NCBI GenBank assembly: GCA_002104905.1
Contig: MCFE01000210.1
Span: 62,001-126,000 of the forward strand
DNA from: Basidiobolus meristosporus CBS 931.73
Lineage: Eukaryota > Basidiobolomycota > Basidiobolomycetes > Basidiobolales > Basidiobolaceae
Direction: 5' to 3'
Length of the DNA stretch: 64,000 bases
The stretch's first letter is position 1, and each line of letters starts with the position of its first letter. The notes beneath the pieces were generated by a model. The model saw only the letters and a list, made by a program, of their open reading frames with translations. It was not told the DNA's origin and searched no databases. The position numbers and the translations under genes were made by a program. Positions 38,193 to 50,600 of this stretch are shown piece after piece.

Positions 38193-38869
38193 GGTGTGTG
38201 AAAGTAGGTGGATATCTGCTCATGATTTGATAAATCAAGGAATTGCTCAAGGCCTGCACGTGAATTCAAGCGAACATTTTTTGTTGCATAATTTCTGGCC
38301 ATCTTTGATTAACTTTCCCAACCCTAAACCTAACTCTGACATGACAATCACCTTCCCTCTCCCTTCCTTTCCTTCCCTTATTTAACCTAACCTAAACCCG
38401 ATGCGTAGCGGTTTACCAATGATGGACAATTATGGTCAGTTTTCTCCGGCTCTACAAACGGAGAAACATCGCTAGATTTGGCAGGCTTTCGACAACTCCA
38501 TGTGTTTCGTATGCAACGAGCCTTGCTTGGCTGATGTTGGCCTGAAGGCGATGCATCCATGAGGATTACGAAGCCATTCCTCAGTACCGGTGTTGTTTGG
38601 AGGCAGCTCAAGTGAGGTGAAGAGAGCAATGGTGGTGATTCAGGTTGCTTCATGAAACAGTATGCATGGTGGTCCAGGCAGTAATCTGTGATTAGTCCAG
38701 ATTCCCAGGAATGCTTGGTCACAAAATTTTCGTCAATTGGGAAATACTGGAAATAGCATGATGAGTACCCCGAAGCAATTCGACCAGCGGGTCTCCGGCC
38801 TAGCACTGAATCTAGGTGGCTGACTGGATATAAATATTCCTCCTCACCCCGACTACCTTTAACACCATC
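38193..38869. promoter_or_regulatory. divergent promoter with telomere-like motifs
   Basis: This is the region between SNRNP27 (minus) and HEM14 (plus). AACCCTAAACCTAAC lies at 38320-38334 and TAACCTAACCTAAACCC at 38383-38399, both in the same orientation. The first is about 130 bases upstream of the SNRNP27 start. Short teloboxes of this type in promoters of ribosome and RNA-processing genes are bound by Tbf1-like factors in some fungi; binding here is inference. TATAAAT at 38829-38835 is 35 bases before the HEM14 ATG. Confidence 0.5.
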
Positions 38870-40486
38870 ATGAAACAAATCACAATCCTCGGTGGGGGTA
38901 TTTCCGGTCTTTCCGCTGCCTGGTATTTGGCCAAGGCCCTGCCTGCAACCACCCGCATCGTTCTTCTGGAGCGTTCAGCTCACCTTGGTGGCTGGCTCAA
39001 CTCCCATAGATCCAAGAGCGGTACCCTGTTTGAGACCGGCCCTCGTAGCTTACGTCCCAAGGGTTACACCGGTCTGCTCACCCTGAATCTGGTAAGTTCC
39101 ACCTGGCAGTTTGACTTGCCTACGAAACACTAATGGCTTGACCTCCTTAACCCCAGGCAAGCGAACTCGGTCTCACAGAAGAGCTTCTTGTTGCGACGAA
39201 ATCCTCCCCTGCTTCAAAGCACAGGCTGATCTATCGAGGTGACCAGCTCCACCTGCTGCCCTACGACTTGAACAGTTTACTGTTCAAGCAACCTGAGGTC
39301 TTGCGAGGCACCACCTTCGCTTTCATGAAAGAACCGTTCGTCCCTGCCAGAAGGGACGATGCCGATGAGTCCATCCACGACTTCATCGCTCGTCGACTCA
39401 GCCCGAAGTTCGCCGAGGATATCGTGGGGGCAGTGATTCATGGGATTTACGCCGGGGACGCGAAGAATCTTAGCTTGAAGGCGGTGATGCCATTCCTCCA
39501 TGAGGCCGAGAGGAAGTACGGCTCGATCATTCTCGGCGGGATTCTGGGCATGAAGTCTGACCCGCGAGTGAAGGAACTCCGGGAGAAGCTGCAGTCGGAG
39601 AACCCGGAGATGTGGGGGAAACTCCAGGACGCCTCCATCTATTCCTTCAAGGAGGGGATCCAGGCGCTTTCGGACGGGATCGTACGAAGCCTGAAGCGCT
39701 TCCCCAATGTGATACTGAAGACCGAGGTTGACTGTGATAGATTGGAGTTCGGCCAAGTCGCCAAGGTAAGAGTCTCTCTAATCAATCCTCCCCGACAATG
39801 CTGGCCTGCTCACCAGGTTCGTTGGTCACCAGGTTGTTCTGAAGAACGGAGAGTCGTACGAAAGTGATCATGTCATTAGTACCATCCCATCGACCCGTCT
39901 GGCCCCGATGCTACCCAAGCCCATCCCCACCCTGAGCCAGACCGTGGGCGCTGACGTCGGGGTGGTCAACCTAAGCTATGCTGGGAAAGGAGTTTTACCC
40001 ATCGATGGCTTCGGCTATCTGGTCTCTCCTGCCGAGAAGGAGGCGGTCCTGGGGGTTGTGTTCGATTCGTCGAACATTCCGGAGCAGGACGCCGGGAAGG
40101 ACATCACAAGGATGACCGCAATGATAGGTGGGCATAGGTTCAAGGAGCTCTTTGGCGAGCCGGAGTCCGTAGATCCGGAGCACCTTTTGCATGTGGCGAA
40201 ATCCACGATTGCCCGACACATTGGGGTCAGCAAAGAGCCGCTCGAGAGTCAGGTCTCGATCCAGGCCCAATGCATCCCACAGTACACCGTCGGCCATCGG
40301 GAGAGGCTGGGGGAAACCCACGCCCACCTGAAGAAGCTCTACCCTAACCAGCTTAGCGTCACCGGGGCATCCTACCTGGGGGTCTCGGTGAACGATTGCG
40401 TCGCCTCCTCATACGAGCTGGTGAACTCGCTGGTCGCCACCGAATTCCGGGGCGTCACTGGGTTGGAGAAGTCTGAAGAAGATTGA
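38870..40486 (+). CDS. HEM14: protoporphyrinogen oxidase
   Basis: Three exons (38870-39091, 39157-39765, 39833-40486) give 494 residues, near the usual size. The N terminus is the FAD-binding motif ITILGGGISGLSAAWYLAKA, followed by LERSAHLGGWLNS and FETGPRSLRP, all typical of the family. Mid-protein marks include AVIHGIYAGDAKNLSLKA, and the C-terminal FAD contact region reads GASYLGVSVNDCVASSYEL. It oxidises protoporphyrinogen IX to protoporphyrin IX in heme synthesis, on the outer face of the mitochondrial inner membrane. There is no cleavable presequence, as usual for this enzyme. Confidence 0.94.
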
Positions 40487-40950
40487 CGCCCCATACCCAA
40501 GGGGAGTCATTGATCACGTTCTTTGTACAGTCATCCTCATCCAATCGAAATAAACGCTTCATAGATATTGCTGCACCAGAAGAGCTGGTTGAAATCTACC
40601 TTTGACGGAGGGGTCCATATCTCTTTCCCACTATGAGTGTCCGGTAAGCGGGATGATACGGCCCCCTAGATTGCCGGGCTTGTGATGGGGGGGGGCTGAA
40701 CTAGGGAATTGGTCGTGTGCCTGCTGGGCACTATATGCTCTGCTGCGACATACCCAAGATGGGATCCTAGTACATGGGTGGCTAGAAATAAATAAATAAT
40801 GCCAGCAGCTGGCTGGCCACCCAATTACCCATTACACTCTATCCCACTTGGTTAGCCTTGTAGAGACCTATTTGTACTTCGCTTGTTTGAGCAGCCCTTT
40901 GTATTTGTGTAGATACTCATTTAAATCCTGGGCAACTGGGGGACAAGCGG
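40487..40950. other. boundary between gene-rich and transposon-rich DNA
   Basis: Ordinary intergenic sequence after HEM14, with AATAAA-like signals near 40549 and 40786 and a G-run at about 40688. No gene is seen. Transposon sequence starts at 40951. Confidence 0.5.
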
Positions 40951-41298
40951 TATTGTAAATTTTGTGATTACACCTAAACATTCACCTAACTTGGTCAGAA
41001 TTCTCTAAGTTTTGTAGGTGATGATCTAAGTGACTACGTTTCTTCTTGGGATTTACTTGGAATATTTTAACCAAAGTATTGGGTACCCAGAACATGAAAT
41101 TTCTCAAAGTTATCCAAACAGCCCTAAACCTTGCACACATGTTCTTGGGACCTTCCTAAGCATATTCTACATGTTTGTTTTGCCACAACCATGTAAAAGT
41201 ATAAATACTACTTTTACATTCAATAAATCATTAAGTGAAAACCACATAATCTACTTGTCCTCCCAATCACTTCCAATATCTCCAAGACTCTTACAACA
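40951..41298 (+). repeat. LTR of copia element F (5')
   Basis: A 348-base LTR with a slightly degraded start (TATTGTAA for TGTTGTAA) and an intact TTACAACA end. It is followed by the GGTTATGAGCCCC primer-binding site. It contains a TATA box inside an inverted repeat (41193-41217) and AATAAA downstream. The LTR is about equally like the other copies in the window. Confidence 0.85.
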
Positions 41299-41389
41299 GG
41301 TTATGAGCCCCAAGCTGTCACTCTCTGCAATGTCTACCACTGCTATTACTGGAATTTTTCCCTCTGCTGAAAAGTTGGATGGATCTAAC

Positions 41390-41730
41390 TATTGTAAAAA
41401 TTTGCAATTCCACCTAAATATTCACCTAACTTAAATCATTACCCTCAAATTCTAGAGAATACTGACCAAATTCCTTGTCAGGATTTACTTGGAATATTTT
41501 CACCAAAGTACCAGGTACCCAAAACATGAAAATTCTCAAAGTTGTCCAAACAGCCCCAAACTTTGCACACATATTCTTGGGACCTTTCTTAACCTATTCT
41601 ACGTGCTTGTAATGCCAAGACCAGGTAAAAGTACAAATACTACTTTTACATTCAATAAATCATTAAGTGAAAACCATATAATCAACTTGTTTTCCCAATC
41701 ACTTCCAATATCTCCAAGACTCTTACAACA
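41390..41730 (+). repeat. solo LTR inside gag of element F
   Basis: A 341-base LTR (TATTGTAA...TTACAACA) flanked by a perfect 5-base duplication CTAAC (41385-41389 and 41731-41735). Removing it restores the gag sequence found in the other elements. It probably arose by LTR-LTR recombination of a full insertion. Confidence 0.88.
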
Positions 41731-42667
41731 CTAACTACTACATGTGGAAGGTGAAGATGAAGATGCTGCTACAAGAAAGAGGCCTTTGGGATATTGTTAT
41801 GGGAGAAAAATGCCCTCCTAGAGGTGTGGGAAAAGAAGTCTAAAGTCACAGAAGAAAGAACAAAGTGCCTTTGACTGCATTTGCCTTAATGTCAACAGCA
41901 GATTGCTAATTCAATGCTCAGGAGCAAAAATGGGAAAGAATGCCTGAAAGGCAATAGAAGACACCTACTGGTCATGTTCAGCTGCTAAGAAACTGTATTG
42001 TATACAAGAATCCCTCACTACTTAGAAGTTACTAGGAGGAGAAGCAAAAAATCTAATTAGCAGAATTACCCTTTTAGTAGATGAGATGGAATCTGTGGGC
42101 ATACAGGCTACTGATGCAGAGTCAGCAGAAAAAGCCTGAATATGGAAATGCTGCAACATCTGAAGACAGACTTTTGATATCTGCACTAAATATGACAACA
42201 AAGAAGGATTCTCAGATATGGTAGATTGCCTCTGGAGCATCTCAACACTTTAGATACCAAAGAGTACATTTAACCCATCATCAACAAATTCCAATCAAGT
42301 AGGTTCTCATGGGAGACAACAGAACACTTGATGCAGTTGGGGAAGGTACTATCCAAGTACACCTTAAAAGTATTGAAGGAAGCCATACATTTACCTTCAA
42401 AGAAGTATTATATGTACCAGAAATAGCCAAGAACCTACTATCTGTAAGCAAGGCCACAACTTAAGGACTCAGTTTCAGCTTTGACAATTCTGGAGGCAGG
42501 ATCACTGATCAAAATGGTGCCCATGTTGCTTCAGGTTTCAGAGATTAAAATCTATACAAGCTGACTTACATCCTATCATGTCTAGAAGTCAATATAAGTA
42601 ACTCAAATGAAGAAACACCAATGCTTTGGCACAGGAGATTTGGACACATCAACTTTGAATATTTGCA

Positions 42668-43437
42668 TTCTGTTAATTAAGATTCTCATTTCTTCTCCTG
42701 GCTGCATCTTTGCAGTAAAGAATTTTTGTCTCAGATACATTTTCTTGGCAGCTGAACATGACTGGTAGGTGTCTTCTAATGCTTTACAGGCATTCTTTGC
42801 TGTTTTTGCTCTTGAGCATTGAATTAGCAATTTGTCCTTAACATTAAGGCAAATGCAGTGTAAGGCACTTTGTTCTTTCTTCTGGTACTTTAAGGCTTCC
42901 TCTCCCATGTTTTTAGGAGGGCATTCTTCTCCCATGACAATATCCCAAAGGCCACTTTCTTGTAGCAGCATCTTCATCTTCACCTTCCACACTTGGTAGT
43001 TGGATCCATCCAACTTTTCAGCAGAGGGAAAGTTCCAGTAATAGCAGTGGTAGGCATTGCAGAGAATGACAGCTTGGGGCTCATAACCTGTTGTAAGAGT
43101 CTTGGAGATATTGGAAATGATTGGGGGGACAAGTAGATTATGTGGTTTTCACTTAATGATTTATTGAATGTAAAAGTAGTATTTATACTTTTACATGGTC
43201 TTGGCATAACAGACATGTATAGGGGGCATAGGAAGGTCCCAAGAACATGTGTGCAGAGTTTGGGGCTGTTTGGACAACTTATCAAATTTTCATGTTTTTG
43301 GTACCTGGTATTTTGGTGATAATATTCTAAGTAAATCCCAACAGGGAATTTAGTCAGTATTCTCCAGGATTTGAAGGTAATGATCTAAGTGACTAAGCTT
43401 GGTGAATATTTAGGTGGAATTACAAATTTTTTCAACA
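42668..43437 (-). mobile_element. copia element G, truncated, minus strand
   Basis: Minus-strand gag N terminus (about 42668-43084) followed on its 5' side by a 349-base LTR at 43089-43437. The primer-binding site (GGGCTCATAACC on plus) abuts the LTR. The gag frame (MDGSNYQVWKVKMKMLLQES...) is open for 136 codons and then breaks. Pol and the other LTR are gone; the left end joins element F abruptly. Confidence 0.75.
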
Positions 43438-43800
43438 ATACAAAATCTTGGTGATCTGCAATGACTGAGGAATATCAGGCTCTGGTGAAAAATCAAACTT
43501 AGGACTTAGTCAAATGCTGACTCAACCAAAAATCAATCGGATGAAGATGGGTCTCCAAGTCAAGATATAAGGCTGATGGTTCAATCAAAATATGTACAGC
43601 AAGACTTATATCCAAAGGATACTCTCAAGTAAAAGGACTGGACTAAACTGAGATCTTTGCACTGGTGCCAAGTATAATTACATCATACCAATATTGGTTA
43701 CTGCATCCAACTTCCTATTGCAGTTATTGTGATGATATCATCAAAAGGCAATCACAAATTCTAAGTCCTGTGACTAAGAGGTACTGATTCCATCAGGACA

Positions 43801-45128
43801 CTGTGCAAAGACTGTCAAAAAATAAATGCACCCCAGATTTCACAAAAAACTTGGTCAAATATTTTTATCACAACAATACAAAAGTGGCTTTTGATTGGTT
43901 CTCCGCCAATTTGCTCACTTTCTGGTCCTGGGCACTCTATCACCTCCTACATTTGTGTGCATTGATTGGCTATTGCCTCTTTCTCATACTTCCTGACTGA
44001 ATAATTTCTGGTACTTTTCATGCATACAAATTGACTTATTTCCACTTAAACTTCAGTAGTACCTCAGTTGCCAGTTGTATCAACCTATGCAAGTCTCTAT
44101 GCGCTACACTAACATTAAGCTCAACCCCACAATCAACAAGTAACTCTATTAAAATCTACTGCTCAATAAATATTTCTACTGTATTCTTCTGTTCTTATGA
44201 CTTTAACAGGAATCCTTTGGCTTTATACCACTGTTCATTCACTGGTTCCCATATATCCTAGTATTCAGCTAGCACTGCAAGGTCTAGTACCTCATCTGCC
44301 AGTCTTTGCAATAAGTTCTTGCAATATTCAAGTGTGTTTTCTTGAGCATTGATCTTGAAGAAGTGCTGTAACCTCTTGGTGTGCCTGTTAATGTTCCAAA
44401 ATTCCACTGAAGGCATTGAGATAACCTTTTGAGTTCTTGACATTGTTACTTTGTCTGTCAGTGGGATCTCCACTCTGTCGACAATGGAGGATGTGGAGGC
44501 TGTGGAGGCTGTGGTAGACAAATTGCCTTTTTCAGCAAACTCATCTACCTTGCTGGAGTGAAGCTTAACTGGCTGTGCTTCCAGCTCTTGTGAAAACAGC
44601 TGTTTGCTTGTTGGTAAATCTTCTTGGCTATGATGGGATCCAGTCTGTTCCAGGCTTACAGCATCAATTGGCAAGAACTGCAGCCTTTTTCTCATGCCTC
44701 CATGTCTCCTGCTTGCATAGACTTTTTTTCCTTTACCTTTTCCATTATCACTGCCAGGTGTTTCACTGCTACTTGTCTGAGTGCTACTTGTATTGAACTA
44801 CATTGTCTCCTTGATAGATGCTGCTCTGGTGCATCTGTTTTGGCCTGCTTGTCCCTTGCTAGCACTCTGCAGGCAACCTGACACTTCTTTTCCGCTTGTT
44901 TTGAGCTCTCAGCCCATGCTGTCATGGGCTCCTAAGGTAGCTGCTCCTTTTTATCACTGCCAGGATCTTCACTGCTACTTTGGCTGAATGCCTCTTGAGT
45001 AGAACTACACTTTTTCCTTGATAAATGTTATGCTGGTGCATCTGTGTCTGCCTGCTTTTCCCTTATGGCACTCTTCCAGCTGCCTGATATCTCTTTGACA
45101 CTTGTATGGAGCTTTTAGCCCTGCTTGT
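43801..45128. other. unassigned region with diverged tandem duplication
   Basis: This stretch does not match the copia family. Two related segments (about 44744-44920 and 44955-45123) share CACTGCCAGG, TGGTGCATCTG and GAGCT.T.AGCCC in the same order. A minus ORF of 145 codons (44258-44695, starting MRKRLQFLPIDAVSLEQ) and one of 77 codons (44692-44925) overlap it. I recognise no domain. It may be a decayed host gene or another transposon type into which element C inserted. Confidence 0.45.
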
Positions 45129-45476
45129 TGTTGTGAGAGTCTTGGAGATAGTGAAAGTGATTTGGGAGGACAAGTAGACTTTGTGGTTTTCATTTATTGA
45201 TATATTGAATGTAAAATTAGTATTTATACTTTTACATGGTCTTGGCACACCAGACATGCTAAATGGGCTTAGGAAGGTGTTTAGAACATGTGTGCAAGCT
45301 TTGGAGCTGTTTAGACAACTTTGAGAATTTTCATGTTCTGGATAACTGACATTTTGGTGAAAATATTTTGAGTAAATTACAATAAGGAATTTGGTCAGTA
45401 TTTTCTAAGACTTGAAGGTACAGATCTAAGTAACCATGTCAGGTGAATATTTAGGTGAAATTTCAAATTTACAACA
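45129..45476 (-). repeat. 3' LTR of copia element C
   Basis: A 348-base LTR in minus orientation (TGTTGTGA...TTACAACA on plus). Directly to its right is minus-strand pol ending in ...KYLRSKFGLVSIDI. Confidence 0.85.
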
Positions 45477-45989
45477 CTCCTACTCAGCTAAATATCAATA
45501 CTGACTAGTCCAAATTTTGACCTAAGGTACTTGAACTTGTCTCTAGCTAGTGGTTTGGTAATTATATCTACAATCATTTCATCCAAAGGACAGTAAAATA
45601 AGCTAACTAAGCTATTCCCTATAGCCTCATGTACAAAGTGATGTCTAATATCTATGTGCTTAGCTCTAGCATCAAAAGTTGGATTTTGTCCCCAACCGGC
45701 ATCAGAGTATCCCACAAGATCCTGTTCTGAGTCCTCATCAGTGTATCATAACTAGATATCAGCAGTTCCTTTTAGGTATCTAAAAATCCACCGGACTGCT
45801 GCAATATGATCAGGTCCATAGTTCTGATTATGCTGGCTGACAGCTCTCACTGAATACAAGATATCTGGACATGTTCCAAGCATGATATACGTCAGACTTC
45901 CAGCCATATACATCCAACTGACAGTCATAGAGTGATAAGGAAAGTCAGGGCTTTCAGATAGCAGCAGGCTCTCTTGATTAGGTTGAATT

Positions 45990-46337
45990 TGTTGTAAAAA
46001 TTTGTAACTCACGTAAATATTCACCTAACTTAGTCACTTAGATCATTACCTTCAAATCCTAGAGAATACTGACCAAATTCCTTGTCAGGATTTACTTGGA
46101 ATATTTTCACCAAAATACTAGGTACCTAGAGCATGAAAATTTGATAAGTTGCCCAAACAGCCCCAAACTTTGCACACATGCTGTTGGAACCTTCCTTAAC
46201 CTATTCCTTGTGTTTGTAATGCCAAGACCATGTAAAAGTATAAATACTACTTTTACATTCAGTAATTCATTAAGTGAAAGCCACATAATCTACTTGTCCT
46301 CCATATCACTTCCAATATCTCCAAGACTCTTACAAAA
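45990..46337 (+). repeat. 5' LTR of copia element B
   Basis: 348 bases starting TGTTGTAA. The 3' end is degraded to TTACAAAA, directly before GGTTATGAGCCCC. Confidence 0.87.
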
Positions 46338-47303
46338 GGTTATGAGCCCCAAGCTGTCATTCTCTGCAATGTCTACCACTGCTATTATTGGAACTTTCCC
46401 CTCTGCTGAAAAGTTGGATGGATCTAACAACCAAGTGTAGAAGGTGAAGATGAAGATGCTGCTACAAGAAAGAGGCCTTTGGGATATTGTCATGAGAGAA
46501 GAATGCCCTCCTAAAGACATGGGAGAGGAAGCCTTAAAGTACCAGAAGATAAAACAAAGCGCCTTTAACTGCATTTGCCTTAATGTTAAATACAAATTGC
46601 TAATTCAATGCTCAAGTGCAAAAACAGCAAAGAATGCCAGGAAGGCATTAGAAGACACCTACCAGTCATATTCAGCTGCTAAGAAAATGTATCTGAGACA
46701 AAAATTCTTTGCTACAAAGATGCTGCCAGCAGAAGAAATGAAAAATCTAATTAACAGAATTACCCTGCTAGTAGATGAGATAAAATCTGTGGGCTCACCA
46801 ACTACTGATGAGGATGTGATAGTGACCATCCTGAATAGCCTGACAGACAAGTTTCAAGGCCTTGTATCAGCCCTAGAGTCCAGAACTGAAGACTTGACCT
46901 TAAATTATGTATATGGAAGGCTCCTGGATGAAGAATTAAGAAAATCAAGTGCAAATAAGAAGGAAGAAGAAAATGCTTTAATAAGCAATGATAACTAACA
47001 AAGGAGGTATCCAAGACTCTACATAGGCAACAGCAACCTGTTTTGCAACCACTGCAAAAGGAAAGGACACACATCAGACTGGTGTCTCAAAAAGAAGGAT
47101 AATCAGCAAAAGAAGCCGGAATATGGAAATGCTGCAACAACTGAAGATAGACTCTTCATATCTGCACTAAATATGACCACAAACAAGAATTCTCAGATGT
47201 GGTATATTGACTCTGGAGCATCCCAACAAATTACACACCAAAAAAAACTTTTTACCCAATATCAAGAAATTCCAATTAAGAAGGTTTTCATGGGTGACAA
47301 TAG

Positions 47304-47653
47304 TGTTGTAAGAGTCTTTGAGATATTGGAAGCAATTGGGAGAACAAGTAGATTATGTGGTTTTTCACTTAATGATTTATTGAATGTAAAAGTAGTATTT
47401 ATACTTTTACATGGTCTTGGCATAACAAGCACATAGAATAGATTAAGGAAGGTCCCAAGAACATGTGTGCAAAGTTTGGGGCTGTTTGGACAACTTTGAG
47501 AATTTTCATGTTCTGGGTAACTGGTATTTTGGTGAAAATATTCTAAGTAAATCCCGACAAGGAATTTGGTCAGTATTCTCTAGGATTTGAAGGTAATGAT
47601 GTAAGTAACTAAGGTAGGTAAATATTTAGGTGGAAATACAAATTTTTACAACA
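47304..47653 (-). repeat. 3' LTR of copia element A
   Basis: 350 bases, TGTTGTAA...TTACAACA on plus. To its right lies the pol end with RNase H residues. Confidence 0.88.
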
Positions 47654-47659
47654 CTCCCT

Positions 47660-50600
47660 CTCAGCTTAATGTTCACACTGACTAGTCCTAATTCTGACTT
47701 AAGATATTCAAACTTGTCTCTAACTAATGGTTTGGTAAATATATCTGCAATCATTTCATCTGTGGGACAGTAAGCTAAGCTAGCTAAGTTATTCTCTATA
47801 GCTTCACGTATGAAATGATTTCTAATATCTATGTCCTTGGTTCTAGCATGAAAAGTTGGATTTCTACCTGACTGTATACATACCTGATTATCTTAAAATA
47901 AAGTAATAGGCGTTTTTTAACATAGGCTTAAGTCTGTAACAAGCTTTCTTATCCACATTGCTTCTTTTGTAGCTTCACAGGCTGCCATGTACTCTGCCTC
48001 TGTGGTCAAAAGTACTACAGTTGGTTGCTTTCTTGAATTCCATGAAATTGCTCCTTTACAGTAAAGATAGGTGTATCCTGTGGTGGATCTTCTGTCTTCC
48101 AAATTTTGTCCCCAATCAGCATCTGAGTATCCCACAAGATCCTGTTCTGAATCCTCATAAGTGTATTTTAAGCAGATATCAGCAGTTCCTTTTAGGTATC
48201 TAAAAATCCACTTAACTGCTGCAACATGATCAGATCCATAGTTCTGATTATGTTGGCTGACAACTCCCACTGAATATGAGATATCTGGACATGTTCCTAG
48301 CATGATATACATCAGACTACCAACCATAGATGGATAAGGAAACTCAGGGCTTTTAGATGGCACCAAGCTCTCTTGATTTGGTTGAGTTTTGACCAAGTTA
48401 AGGTTTGTCTCCATTGGGGTAGCTGCTGATTTACAGTCTTCCATTTGGCACTTCTTTAGTATATCTTGAGTATACTTGGATTGGCTAAGGGTGATAGTCT
48501 GGGTACTTCTGTCTATGGAGAACTTAATCCCTAAGTAGTAACTAAGTTCTCCTAGATTGGATATCTTGAACTCCTTAGATAAGCTGGATTTACACTCTTC
48601 CAATGTTTCTAGGCTATTGGTGGCTATAATAAGATCATCCACATATAGAGCTAATAGAACTGGATTTGCTCTATCTGGCTTATGGTATATACTATAGTCA
48701 GCATTACTCCTTTTGAACCTCAAAGATTCCAGATAAAATCTATCTTGCAATTCCAGGCTCTTGGTGATTGTTTAAGACCATATAGTGACTTTTTAAGCTT
48801 GCAGACCAAATGAGGGTTATCTTAGTCAACAAACCCATCAGGCTTGTCCATATACACGTCCTCATCAAGTTCCCCATTCAAAAATGCAGTTTTCACCTCC
48901 ACTTGATGAATAAACAACTTATATTTGGCTGCAATAGCCAATATTAATCTGATGGAATTAAACTTGGCTACCGGTGCAAAGGTCTCAGTATAGTCAAGTC
49001 CTTTTGTTTGAGAGTATCCTTTGACTACACATATTGCTTTGTATCTTTTAACTGTACCATCAGCCTTGTATTTGTCTTGAAGACCCATCTGCATCCAATT
49101 GATTTCTGGTTGATTGGTAATTTGACTAAGTCCCAAGTTTGATTTTCCATCAGGGCCTGATATTCCTCAGTCATTGCAGATCTCCCAAACTTTGTCTGAG
49201 GGCTATTTAGGGCCTCTTTTACAGTCTGGGGCTCATCAATATGGACTGAATAGGCATAGGCTGAGTTTGAACCCTCATTGATATAGTAATTTGGGCTATT
49301 TCTTCTCCAACTGGATCTCCAGGCATTTGATACTGGAATGATCACTTCTGGGATATTCCTGGGCACTGATTCTGGCTGAACCATGGTTGCAGAGTCCTCT
49401 GGAGTGAAAAAGCTCTCATTGTTTTGCTCTCATTCAATCCTGACAATTGGTGGACTTGAGATCTAATTTTTGTCATCATCTAATGTCATTTTTTGTGAAA
49501 ATTTAGAATTTTCATCAAACAGCACATCCCTGGACTTGATCAGCTTCTTTGCTTTGGTATTGTAGAGTCTGTATGCTTTACTCTCATTGCAGTAGCCCAA
49601 AAATATACATTTTACACTTTTTGGCTCAAATATTGACTGATTTCCGGCCTGTTTTTTGACATTTGCTGTACACCCAAATATTCCTAGAAGTTCTGCACTT
49701 GGTCTGTATCCATACCATGCTTCAAATGGAGTAGAATCACAAAGTATTCTGTTATAACTCCTATTTTCAAGGTATACAGCAGTAGCAACTAATTTGGCCC
49801 AAAAATCATATGATAATTTTTGATTGTGGATCATAGATCTTACCATATCAATTATTGATCTGCTAGCATGTTCTGTTACTCCATTTTGCTGTGGGGAGTA
49901 TGGTACACTAGTCTCTTGCTTTATCCCATGAGTTTTGCCAAAGTGGATGAAGAGTTTTGAGGTATATTCTCCACCATTGTCAGAGCGTATTATCTTGATT
50001 TTTTCACCAGTTTCTCTCTCCATTATGGCTTTAAACTCCCTGAACTTAGACAGAGCTTCTTCCTTTCTCTCCATGAAGTAGACCCATGTGTATCTTGTAT
50101 AATCATCAATAAAAGTGATCAAATACTTCATCCCACCTAAGGATAAATTTTGCATAGGTCCACACAGATCTGAGTGAATTAGATCCAATTTTTTCTTAGT
50201 TTGGATTAACCCAGAGCTCTTGAACAGTTGTCTGGCTTGTTTCCCATATATGCAGGCTTCATGGTGCTCCAAATTAGCTTGGGGATCAATCTTTACTCCA
50301 GAAATTAGCTGATCTTTGATCATTTTGCGCAAATAATCAAAATTGATGTGTCCAAATCTCCTGTGCCAAAGCATTGGTGTTTCTTCATTTAAGTTACTTG
50401 TATTGGCTTCCAGATATGATGGAATATTAGTCAACTTGTAAAGATTCTGATCTCTGATGCCCAAAGCAATATGGGCACCATTTTCATCAGCGATCCTGCA
50501 TCCAGAATTGTCAAAACTGAAACTGAGTCCTTCTGCAGTGGCCTTGCTTACAGAGAGTAGGTTCTTGGCTATTTCTGGTACAGAGAGTATTTCTTTAAAG

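Larger units (their letters stand above)
41299..43800 (+). mobile_element. copia element F, decayed internal region
   Basis: Plus-strand gag starts at 41303 (MSPKLSLSAM) and is cut by a solo LTR at 41390-41730. Gag, protease and early integrase remnants run from 41736 to about 42665 with many stops. Remnants of reverse transcriptase (SAMTEEYQALVKNQT-like) follow at 43438 to about 43780, beyond the inserted minus-strand fragment G. About 1.5 kb of integrase and early pol is missing between them. There is no 3' LTR. This is a dead element. Confidence 0.7.
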
